14,916 nt of DNA from Paracoccaceae bacterium (lineage in GTDB: Bacteria; Pseudomonadota; Alphaproteobacteria; Rhodobacterales; Rhodobacteraceae). Every line of letters starts with the position of its first letter. Within the stretch, counting starts at the first letter, position 1. Positions 1-7,601 of this stretch are shown one piece after another. The translations under genes and the position numbers were made by a program. The stretch lies in the NCBI GenBank assembly GCA_027080755.1, contig JALWQC010000346.1:1-14916 (forward strand), given 5' to 3'. The notes beneath the pieces are model-generated. The model did not search any database. It saw nothing but the letters and a program-made list of their open reading frames with translations, and was not told the origin of the DNA.

Positions 1-3000
1 CGTATTCCCGCACCAGCATCACGGGATCACCAACGCGGGCCTGTGCAATTGCGACAAGCGCGGGGTGCGTGTCGCGCTGACGGCCGGCAAAGGACAAGTC
101 CACCATACGGGCCTCGGGCGGGCGGAAATGGCGTCTTGGCCCCGGAAAGGCCGCGAGGTCCGGCGAGACCTTCCGGTTGATAATCGCGGGGGAATGTGCC
201 GGCAGGTATTCGTGGTTATCATTGCTTAGCACAAGCAGATTGCGCCTTGCCCGGGTCATGGCCACATAGAACAAGCGGCGGGGGGCGTCCTGATCCTCGT
301 TGCGCGAGGGGCGCTCCCACCCCCCGTCGAGGATGGCCACATCGTCAAACTCAAGCCCCTTGGCACGATGGGCCGTCAACAGTTTCAAGCCGCGCTGCGC
401 GGTCCGGGCCTCGCGCGACCATTCGGCCAGCCATTCGATGACATCTTCTGCAGGAAGATCCCGCCCGCCGGTTTCCCGCGCCAGCAGGCCCAGGCCCTCG
501 CCAATGCGATCGGTCCAGACAGAGGTCGGAATGCCGTTCAGAATACCGGTTAAACCGGCGATAGAGACCATGCGGTTATGATCCTTGCGCAGGGTTTTGA
601 CAAACGTCTGCATTTCGCGCATCCGCCATAAACCGGGCAAGCGTTCATTGGCAATCTCTACCGGAATTCCAAGCGCCTCGGCAAAGTCGCGCACCGGAAC
701 CAGCTTTTGCCAGTCCCGTGCGATAATCGCCGCGCGCGACCAGGTCCAGTCGGGGATCAGACGGGACAGGCGCTGCAGTTCCTCCAGTGCGGTCAGGGCC
801 TGTGCATCGTTGCCTGCGGGACATTCCAGAATCTGGACGCGCCCCTGTGCCACGGGATCAAGCGCGGCCATCACCCCGCCGGCGGGGGTGTCCTGCCGCC
901 CCGGATCGATTGTAATATCATGGCCGGCCTTCATGCGGGCCGTAGCCCCCTTGATAACGGCATTTGCAGCGGTAATGATATGCCCGGAAGAGCGGTAATT
1001 ATCCGTCAGGAACACGGGTTTGGCCGCATAATCCTTTTCAAACTGCCGGATATAGCGGACCGAGGCACCGGCAAAGGAATAGATATTCTGATCGTCGTCC
1101 CCCACCGCGAAAAGGCTGATACGCAGGTCGGGATCATCGAGGCTACGGCCCGCCACGGCGGAAATAAGGGCGTATTCTTCGGGGCCGACGTCCTGATATT
1201 CATCGACAAGAAGCCAGCGGTAGCCCTGAATCAAGGTGCTGCGCAGGGCCTCGGCCGCTGCCTTGTCCAATCCGTCCCCGCGCAACAGGGCAACGGCATC
1301 CATAAGCAGGCTGTCAAAATCCTGATCCCCTGTGCCGGCGCCGTTGGCAAAGCTTGCCCCGACCAGACGCATGGCAAGGGCGTGGATTGTCGAAACCGTC
1401 ACAAAGCCCGCTTCATCCCCGATGATACGGCGCAAACGGCCACGGATTTCCGCCGCCGCATGACGATTGTAGACCAGCACCAGAATACCCTTCGGGTCCT
1501 CGCGCCGGATCTTTACCAGATAAGCGATGCGATGCACCAGAACGCGCGTCTTGCCCGAGCCGGGACCGGCCAGCACCAGCACATTCGTCTGTTCGCGATC
1601 ATCGCGCACGATCTGTTCCTGCGTGCTGTTATTCAGGGAATCAACAATACCTGCCCAGACCTGCCCCGTCGCCTGCCTGCGAAACTCTGTGCCACGTCCC
1701 GGCATCCAGCGACGCATGAAGGCATCCCGTTCCAGCACAAAATAATCGGCGGACAGCCTTTCGGCCTCTGATATGTCAGCAATGCCCTTTTCGGCGTAGG
1801 CCGCCATGACATGGGTCTGGATAGTTTGTTCTGTGTAATGTTCCTCGAGCGGCGCAAAATGCTGGACGGTGAACTGCCCGCGCTTCGGGCTTAGATGCAG
1901 GGTTATCGCGGGGCGGAATATCGACAGGCCTTTACCCAGGGTGATGACCTGCTGTTCGTGCAGCCATAAAAGCGCGCGATCCATCAGCTTGTTCGGGTCA
2001 TTGACAGCGCCGCGCAAAATGGCATCGCCGTTGATCGCCGCCAGCAGATTTCCCAAGGTGGTTTCCACCGGAATATCCTTGCCCCGCACCCCCTTGGGAA
2101 CCAGCCCGAGCAGATGCGTCAACAACAATCCGGCCCCTGTCCGGCGCAATCTGGCCGATTGTTCAACAACAGACCACGAGCGTTGCAAACGGATGAACAG
2201 ACTGGCGCGCGAAGCCTTTCGCACATGCAGGTTGCCGCGCCCGCCTTCCATATCCCGCCCGTCCTGCGCCATGCCCCGCAGAAGCCCTTCGACAATATCG
2301 GGCCGCACATCGGTATGCCCCCTGTCCCGCAACCCCTGACTGGTCGCGGCAAGGTTGAAGGGGGTCGGCTCGGCATTGTTGGCATCGGCGTCAGGGGCTT
2401 CTTCGCGCATCCACGCAATCAAATCGCTTTCAAGCCGCGAGGCCCTTTCAAAGCGCCCCTGCGAGGCCCCCTGTCCCCCGACATGCACAAAAATCGTGAT
2501 ATTCGTGTCATCGCGGGCAATTCCCAAGACTTCCAGATCCGTCAGCGCCTTGCGTAAGGCCGGCCCGGTCAGCCCGCTGGCCCCGCTCAGGTCATCGGTG
2601 GATATCCCCTCTTCCGCGGGGGCGTTGATGATACGTTCGACAATGCCCAGAAGCTGCGCGCGCCGCACCTGTGTTATGTCCGCCCGTTTCAGAATTTCCC
2701 CGACCTGCCCAAGATCCCGCACGTTAAGAGAGGCGGGAAAAACCTGCACCCGGTTTTCCTCGCGCCGCAGAAGCGTGGCCTCTTCAAGCCAGGACACGGC
2801 CGTCTTGACCCGGGTGTCATCGGTGGCACTGTCGCGCTGGAAATCGCGGTCTTTTTCCTCTTGCACGATCTCGCCGGCGGTAGCGACAACCTTGCCGGTT
2901 TTGCCCGTCCTGCTGTCAAGCCGCCGGAGCGCCTTTAGAATGGCGCTGATTTCATGGCGCGCAAGACGCGAGCGGGCGCTCAGGCTGAACTGGCGATCCA

Positions 3001-4912
3001 CATCCTCTGTATTGAACAGCAGCACACATTTTGCCGGGGCCTGATCGCGCCCGGCCCGGCCGGCCTCTTGCAGGTAGTTTTCAAGCGAGCCGGGCACATC
3101 GCTGTGGACAACAAGCCGGATGTCGGGTTTGTCGATCCCCATGCCAAAGGCATTGGTTGCCGCAATGATCCGCAGATTGCCGGTGCGGAAGGCCTCTTGA
3201 ATATCGCGCTTTTCCTCGGCGCCAAGGCCTGCATGATACCGGTCGGCCGCAAGGCCCTGTTGCTTCAGAAACTCTGCCACCCGTTCGGTCGCACTGCGTG
3301 TAGCACAATAAACCACCGCCCCCGAGGTGCCGGTATCGGGTAAATCCGTCTCTAACACCGCCAGAATATCGGCCAGCTTGGTTTTGCGCTGGGTCGGCTG
3401 GATGCGGAAATCCAGATTTGTCCGCGAAGCCCCCCCGTCAAACAAAGCCAGATCCAGCCCGAGACGGTCGCTGAAATGTCCGCGGATATCCTGCACGACA
3501 TCCGGTTTTGCTGTCGCGGTCAGACAAAGAACCGGCGCAATTTCATCGCCGGATTTTTCTTTGATGAAACGCCCGATATAGCGATAGTCGGGCCGGAAAT
3601 CATGCCCCCATTTGGAAACACAATGCGCTTCGTCCAGCACCCACAGCCCGACCTCGCGCTGTGCAAGCACGGAACGTACCGAAGTGCTGCGCAACTGTTC
3701 CGGTGAAATCAGCAGGATCGCCGCATCCCCCAGACGCACCTTGTCCAGCGCATCATGGCGTTCCGGAAGCGACAACAGCCCGTTGATTGTCACCGCCGAG
3801 GATATACCCGCCCGCGCCAGCCCTTGCACCTGATCCGCCATCAACGCCACCAGCGGCGAGATCACAACCGTCAGCGCGCCGGTCTTGTCAAAACGGGACA
3901 GGGCCGGAATCTGGTAGCAGATAGATTTCCCCGTGCCCGTGGGCAGGATCCCCAGCAGACTGTCCCCTTTCATCGCCGCTTCGACAATTCTTTCCTGAAG
4001 CGGACGCCCGAATTCGTCGAAAGGCTCGGGGCGGAAATCCGGGAAGCCGAACCAGCGTTTCAACGCCTGTTTCGGGTCGTTGTTGGTGCGGCAATAGTGG
4101 CAGGCAGGGTCGCCGCAATTCGTATCGCGCAGATCCCGCACAATACGGGCCGCATCCCGAAACCGGGCACGCACCCAGGGCGGCATAACGGAATCCCCGC
4201 CCGCCACGGAAATCCACGACAGGGCGTAGGCCATCGGCCAGCCAAGGCGGCTGTCGTCAATGGTTTCAAGTGTGCGCCGGACCATTGCGGAACAGGCCGC
4301 CGTATCCAGCAGACGGCGGATCGCCTCGACGGCCTCTTGCCTTGCTGGCCGTGCAGCGCCGCGGATCGTGGAAAACAGCCGGTCAAAACCGTCCCTTTGC
4401 GGCGCGCGGCAACAAAGGTAGTGATAGGCCGTCAAGGCATCCGGTGTTTGTTCATTCAGGGCCGCAAAAGCGTTTATCTGGTTTTCCAGCACCTCGAACA
4501 CCAGTCTGGCGTCGAATTCCGGGTCATTCACCCGCCCGGTCAAAAGCCGGCCGTCCTGATAATGTTTGACCAGATGGTGGTAGGGATTGCGCGGAAAGGC
4601 CAGCGGATTAAGCCAAAGCGTATCGATGGGCGCCTCTGCCAAAGCCGTAAACCGCGCGGCCGCAGCCGCCAGATGGGGCAGATCATGGCACAGGATATTA
4701 TGGCCGATGACATGCCGGAATCCCTGGCAAAAGGCATCCAGTTTTGCCAGACCGGCCCCGACACCGGAACGCACAACCAGCGCCGGCGCGGCAGGGTCCT
4801 GCTTTACCGCCGCAAAGGCAAAAATCCGGGCTTTTTCAGGGTCAACCTCGAGATCAATAGAAACACAATCCCGCAGAAGCTCGGCCTGTCTGTCTTTTGC
4901 GACCGTATTCAT
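1..4912 (-). CDS. DEDD exonuclease-RecQ-UvrD dual helicase fusion (3' end of gene cut by window edge)
   Basis: This is a giant nucleic-acid processing enzyme, open from an ATG at 4912 to the window edge without a stop (at least 1637 residues). Residues about 15-140 look like a DnaQ/RNase-D-type 3'-5' exonuclease: SIDLEVD (acidic pair D20/E22), GHNILCHDLPHL near 70-80, and NDPEFDARL near 130. A cysteine cluster (CGDPACHYC) lies near 265. A RecQ-type SF2 helicase follows: Walker A LPTGTGKS near 325, DEAH at 427-430, and QEAGRAGRD near 614. A stretch of about 450 residues with winged-helix-like segments leads to a UvrD/Rep-type SF1A helicase: AGPGSGKT at 1115-1122, VDEYQD near 1234, GDDDQNIYSFAGA near 1267, TAHRAKGLEFDD near 1515, and FYVAMTRARR near 1550. 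An in-frame TGA at 4937-4939 and no better start downstream fix the ATG, although its ribosome site is weak. It follows the ASKHA gene after 146 bp, so it may have its own promoter. Presumably it unwinds or degrades DNA for the cluster (inference). Confidence 0.9.
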   Translation of the reverse strand, partial: MNTVAKDRQAELLRDCVSIDLEVDPEKARIFAFAAVKQDPAAPALVVRSGVGAGLAKLDAFCQGFRHVIGHNILCHDLPHLAAAAARFTALAEAPIDTLWLNPLAFPRNPYHHLVKHYQDGRLLTGRVNDPEFDARLVFEVLENQINAFAALNEQTPDALTAYHYLCCRAPQRDGFDRLFSTIRGAARPARQEAVEAIRRLLDTAACSAMVRRTLETIDDSRLGWPMAYALSWISVAGGDSVMPPWVRARFRDAARIVRDLRDTNCGDPACHYCRTNNDPKQALKRWFGFPDFRPEPFDEFGRPLQERIVEAAMKGDSLLGILPTGTGKSICYQIPALSRFDKTGALTVVISPLVALMADQVQGLARAGISSAVTINGLLSLPERHDALDKVRLGDAAILLISPEQLRSTSVRSVLAQREVGLWVLDEAHCVSKWGHDFRPDYRYIGRFIKEKSGDEIAPVLCLTATAKPDVVQDIRGHFSDRLGLDLALFDGGASRTNLDFRIQPTQRKTKLADILAVLETDLPDTGTSGAVVYCATRSATERVAEFLKQQGLAADRYHAGLGAEEKRDIQEAFRTGNLRIIAATNAFGMGIDKPDIRLVVHSDVPGSLENYLQEAGRAGRDQAPAKCVLLFNTEDVDRQFSLSARSRLARHEISAILKALRRLDSRTGKTGKVVATAGEIVQEEKDRDFQRDSATDDTRVKTAVSWLEEATLLRREENRVQVFPASLNVRDLGQVGEILKRADITQVRRAQLLGIVERIINAPAEEGISTDDLSGASGLTGPALRKALTDLEVLGIARDDTNITIFVHVGGQGASQGRFERASRLESDLIAWMREEAPDADANNAEPTPFNLAATSQGLRDRGHTDVRPDIVEGLLRGMAQDGRDMEGGRGNLHVRKASRASLFIRLQRSWSVVEQSARLRRTGAGLLLTHLLGLVPKGVRGKDIPVETTLGNLLAAINGDAILRGAVNDPNKLMDRALLWLHEQQVITLGKGLSIFRPAITLHLSPKRGQFTVQHFAPLEEHYTEQTIQTHVMAAYAEKGIADISEAERLSADYFVLERDAFMRRWMPGRGTEFRRQATGQVWAGIVDSLNNSTQEQIVRDDREQTNVLVLAGPGSGKTRVLVHRIAYLVKIRREDPKGILVLVYNRHAAAEIRGRLRRIIGDEAGFVTVSTIHALAMRLVGASFANGAGTGDQDFDSLLMDAVALLRGDGLDKAAAEALRSTLIQGYRWLLVDEYQDVGPEEYALISAVAGRSLDDPDLRISLFAVGDDDQNIYSFAGASVRYIRQFEKDYAAKPVFLTDNYRSSGHIITAANAVIKGATARMKAGHDITIDPGRQDTPAGGVMAALDPVAQGRVQILECPAGNDAQALTALEELQRLSRLIPDWTWSRAAIIARDWQKLVPVRDFAEALGIPVEIANERLPGLWRMREMQTFVKTLRKDHNRMVSIAGLTGILNGIPTSVWTDRIGEGLGLLARETGGRDLPAEDVIEWLAEWSREARTAQRGLKLLTAHRAKGLEFDDVAILDGGWERPSRNEDQDAPRRLFYVAMTRARRNLLVLSNDNHEYLPAHSPAIINRKVSPDLAAFPGPRRHFRPPEARMVDLSFAGRQRDTHPALVAIAQARVGDPVMLVREY

Positions 4913-5058
4913 GCCGGGGATGCCTGTTATTCTGCTTCAACTATTTGAGGACCTTATCGTTTCGGAAAGGCGAAGGAAAGCGTTTCGATACAACCCGCAC
5001 CGGAATACTCCAATTTGAAAATCTGGTACCGACTGGCGGAAATGGCCCTTTTGCCGCT
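4913..5058. other. Intergenic spacer before the RecQ-UvrD gene
   Basis: This 146-bp gap is the only real spacer inside the cluster; every other junction overlaps. It holds no convincing ORF on either strand. Read on the minus strand it is moderately AT-rich in its middle and contains a 7-base direct repeat (CGTTTCG on the plus strand, at 4958-4964 and 4981-4987). It could carry a separate promoter or regulator site for the downstream helicase gene, but I see no clean -35/-10 pair and no terminator with a T-run. Confidence 0.5.
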
Positions 5059-6093
5059 TCACGACCGGGGCGGACAATCAAAGAAAACGGGATCGCCGGC
5101 ATCCAGCAGGCCGGTAGCAACACGCGCACCTTTCGCCACGGTTTCGGGGGGCAGAAGGGTGACATCGACATCCAGCCTGTGATGCAGTTCGTTTCTGACA
5201 TCTTCGGCCAGCGGTCCACGCACCGGTGTTTCCACATACACCCTGTCGCAATCCCCGAGGTCCCCGGCCATCGCATCAAAGGTGTCGGGATCCCTGATCG
5301 GCGGCAGAGCGGGAGGCTGTATAACAGTCCAGCTGCCATTGTTCCTACGCAAAACCTCCGCTTCGGGTGGCTCTCCGAGGATCACCCGAATTGGTATGCT
5401 CGAGGCTGCAAGGTAGTTTTTGTTCGGCTCACCCGACTCGGGGTGTGACAAGCGGGAAGCTACGTCGCTATAGAGGGGGGCGAGCCCGAGCGCGCTGTGA
5501 TGCAGCCCACCGCCGGGACGTCTTTCAGGTGTCAGAACCTTGCCCTGCCTCAAGGTCAAAATCCGGGTGCCGAAACCATGCGTTTCGTGGGTGACGATTC
5601 CTATACGCTCACGGCCTTCAAAGGCACAATCACCCATAGCCCCAAGCAAGGCCAGCACCGGCCGCCATACAAGCAGGCGATGGCGCACATTGGCGCGACG
5701 CATGGCATCAAGAAGGGTTTCCTGCATCTCTTCCGTAACAGCGCCGGTATCGGAAATTGCCAGAACGCCCACATCCGCCCGCTGCGCAAGGCCAACAAGC
5801 GACGCGGCGATTCTATCCTTTGCGTTTGCAGGTGATGCCAGCAGATCCCGCACGCGGCTTCTGTTTTCGGGCGCGCCAATGGCCCCCCACCCCGGTCCTC
5901 GTCCATGAGGGGCCATTTCGGCCTGCGCACCCCCGATATATCTGTTTTTGCCCAGAGAAACGACGGATCCGTCCATGCCCCCCGCAATAACCGTATCGGG
6001 GCCGGTTTTATCATCCTCGCCCGGTATCTGGATCCAGTTTCGCACAGCAAGATCACGCCAACCGTTCAGATCATATCCTACAAGGCGCTTCAT
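5059..6093 (-). CDS. Short Hsp70/actin-like (ASKHA) ATPase
   Basis: The 344-residue product resembles the nucleotide-binding domain of Hsp70-type ASKHA ATPases. The N-terminus GYDLNGWRDLAVR (6-18) sits where the phosphate-1 loop of Hsp70 (G-I-D-L-G-T) would be. IGIVTHETHGFGTRILTL (164-181) matches the phosphate-2 strand-turn-strand, and VYVETPVRGPLAEDV (285-299) followed by LLPPETVAKGARVATG (313-328) matches the adenosine motif and the Hsp70 'P-x-E-x-V-A-x-G-A' helix. There is no substrate-binding domain or membrane segment. The usual Asp of phosphate-2 is replaced by His/Glu, and the Gly-Gly of the adenosine motif by Glu-Thr, so ATP hydrolysis may be weak. The start codon overlaps the stop of the McrC-like gene (ATGA), with a GGAG ribosome site 8 bases upstream. 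A role as nucleotide-controlled assembly or sensing factor for the McrBC-like complex is inference; the remote fold assignment is the main uncertainty. Confidence 0.72.
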   Translation of the reverse strand: MKRLVGYDLNGWRDLAVRNWIQIPGEDDKTGPDTVIAGGMDGSVVSLGKNRYIGGAQAEMAPHGRGPGWGAIGAPENRSRVRDLLASPANAKDRIAASLVGLAQRADVGVLAISDTGAVTEEMQETLLDAMRRANVRHRLLVWRPVLALLGAMGDCAFEGRERIGIVTHETHGFGTRILTLRQGKVLTPERRPGGGLHHSALGLAPLYSDVASRLSHPESGEPNKNYLAASSIPIRVILGEPPEAEVLRRNNGSWTVIQPPALPPIRDPDTFDAMAGDLGDCDRVYVETPVRGPLAEDVRNELHHRLDVDVTLLPPETVAKGARVATGLLDAGDPVFFDCPPRS

Positions 6094-7601
6094 GGCGCTG
6101 TCTCCAGAACCAGATCCTGAACATAAGCCCCAAGCTCGCGCATCCCCCGGGCAAGGGAATCCCCCACCGCATCAAGGCTTAACCCCCGCACAATGCAGCC
6201 GCCTGCGTCTGTTTCCTCTACCTGCGGCGATCCGAACGCCTGCGACAGAACCAGACCGTTCTTCATGATATTAACGCCCCGAATCTGTTGCGCCATTTGC
6301 AAGCTTCGGGCAGCCTGCTGAACTTCGGCCGTCATGTCCCCGGGCTGAAAACAATGGATTGTCCAGACAGGGATACGGCGCGGCATCCCATCGCCTTTTA
6401 TATCCGTGATCCGTAGCCAGACATGCGCACGCACGGCGGCCTGTCTGGATGATACCGTCTTGGGGCGAGCCTGAACCTCGACAATACGGCCGGTTTCCCT
6501 TAGCCAGAAAACAGCCAGAGGGTTGTCCTGTTCGAACCAGCGGCCTGTAATCGCCTCGGAATTCCACAGGACCGGCGATTGGGCGACGAGGTCCGCCTCG
6601 TCGAGTGTAAACAGCGAAAGGGTTACGGCAAGTGTGCAAAAATCGGTCCAGCTTTGGGCTTGCCATGCCCAAAGATCATCAATTTCCCGTTCTCGGCGGA
6701 TCAAACGTAGCCAGGCATTATAAACCATACGGTAGTCCCGATTATCCGTAAGGACATAATTGGGAGTGATCCCGGGCCCGGCACGACCAATCCCCAGATC
6801 GGAAAACACCCGCATCAAGTGGCGACAATACCGGCGGTAGTCCGCTACAATGCGATAGCGGGTACTGGTGCTTGCGCTCTGGTGTTCCTGTATCCATTCC
6901 CGCGCCACATCTGCCGCCAGAACCACATAGGCGTGAAGCACGCGGTTTTCCAATGTATCGAAATTCTCGTGGCGGACAATCGCCAGCATCCGTTGCCGTG
7001 ATCCGGCGCGCTCGGCAAGCGTTCTTCCCGGCTGGCGTGCAATCCACAACATGCTGGCCCGGTCCATTTCCTGAACCCGGCTTAACGGCGTCATCTCGCG
7101 CGTGCGGCGTAGAACACGACGTATGCCCTTTTCCAGAGAGTGAAGCCTTGGAAGGATATCCCTGGCCTGCCGGACAATTTCGGCCATGCGGGGGTTTTCC
7201 TCGTTTTCTGCCCTTTGCCATGCCTCGAGCAGGCGGCTCCATACCTTTTCGGGGTCATCAAGCGCCGCTTCGAGTTCCATCAAACGGGCGACCACCTGGT
7301 TCATACGGCCAAGGGCGGCGGCGGCCTCGTATTCCTGCGTGGTTTTCGGATCAACATTTGTTTTCGGCCGGAAGGGCAAACCCTCTACTGCGGGTGGACC
7401 CTTCGCATGACCGGCCTTTGGATAGGGTAACAGCTTCAGCGCCCGTTTTCTGCCATCCACCTGCCAATCAAGCAGCTGGGCATAGGGATGCCCGCCGTCT
7501 TCCGCCGCTTCTTCAACCAGAAAACAGTCCCCGGGCCCCAGGCTGCCTATACCTGCCGAAATATCTTCGGGTGACGCCCATGGCCGTCGGAACAGGTTCA
7601 T
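6090..7601 (-). CDS. DUF2357/McrC-like partner of the AAA+ motor
   Basis: This 503-residue protein is recognised as DUF2357-type by RHENFDTLENRVL (210-222), the hallmark of that family, set in a helical region (about 95-310). DUF2357 proteins resemble McrC, which binds the McrB hexamer, stimulates its NTPase and supplies a PD-(D/E)xK nuclease. The likely nuclease core lies about 340-450: WLRETGRIVEVQARPK (366-381) is placed like the D/E-x-K strand but reads E375-V-Q377, so the lysine seems missing. The protein has no coiled coil or membrane segment. I chose the ATG at 7601 because it overlaps the AAA+ stop as ATGA, has GGGGTG 8 bases upstream and begins MNLFRRPW. An in-frame ATG at 7622 would add seven residues (MAGGDAS) but lacks a well-placed ribosome site. 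The gene always expected next to an McrB-like motor is thus in its expected place. Confidence 0.82.
   Translation of the reverse strand: MNLFRRPWASPEDISAGIGSLGPGDCFLVEEAAEDGGHPYAQLLDWQVDGRKRALKLLPYPKAGHAKGPPAVEGLPFRPKTNVDPKTTQEYEAAAALGRMNQVVARLMELEAALDDPEKVWSRLLEAWQRAENEENPRMAEIVRQARDILPRLHSLEKGIRRVLRRTREMTPLSRVQEMDRASMLWIARQPGRTLAERAGSRQRMLAIVRHENFDTLENRVLHAYVVLAADVAREWIQEHQSASTSTRYRIVADYRRYCRHLMRVFSDLGIGRAGPGITPNYVLTDNRDYRMVYNAWLRLIRREREIDDLWAWQAQSWTDFCTLAVTLSLFTLDEADLVAQSPVLWNSEAITGRWFEQDNPLAVFWLRETGRIVEVQARPKTVSSRQAAVRAHVWLRITDIKGDGMPRRIPVWTIHCFQPGDMTAEVQQAARSLQMAQQIRGVNIMKNGLVLSQAFGSPQVEETDAGGCIVRGLSLDAVGDSLARGMRELGAYVQDLVLETAP

Noticed and set aside
707..1771. 354-residue open frame on the plus strand
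   Set aside because: Antisense to the UvrD-type motifs I to III of the large helicase; no domain is visible.
3755..4948. 397-residue open frame on the plus strand
   Set aside because: Antisense to the exonuclease and RecQ motifs; composition is typical of a shadow frame and no domain is visible.
4941..5339. 132-residue minus-strand open frame crossing the gap before the RecQ-UvrD gene
   Set aside because: It overlaps the ASKHA coding end in another frame, shows no domain, and its composition matches a shadow frame.
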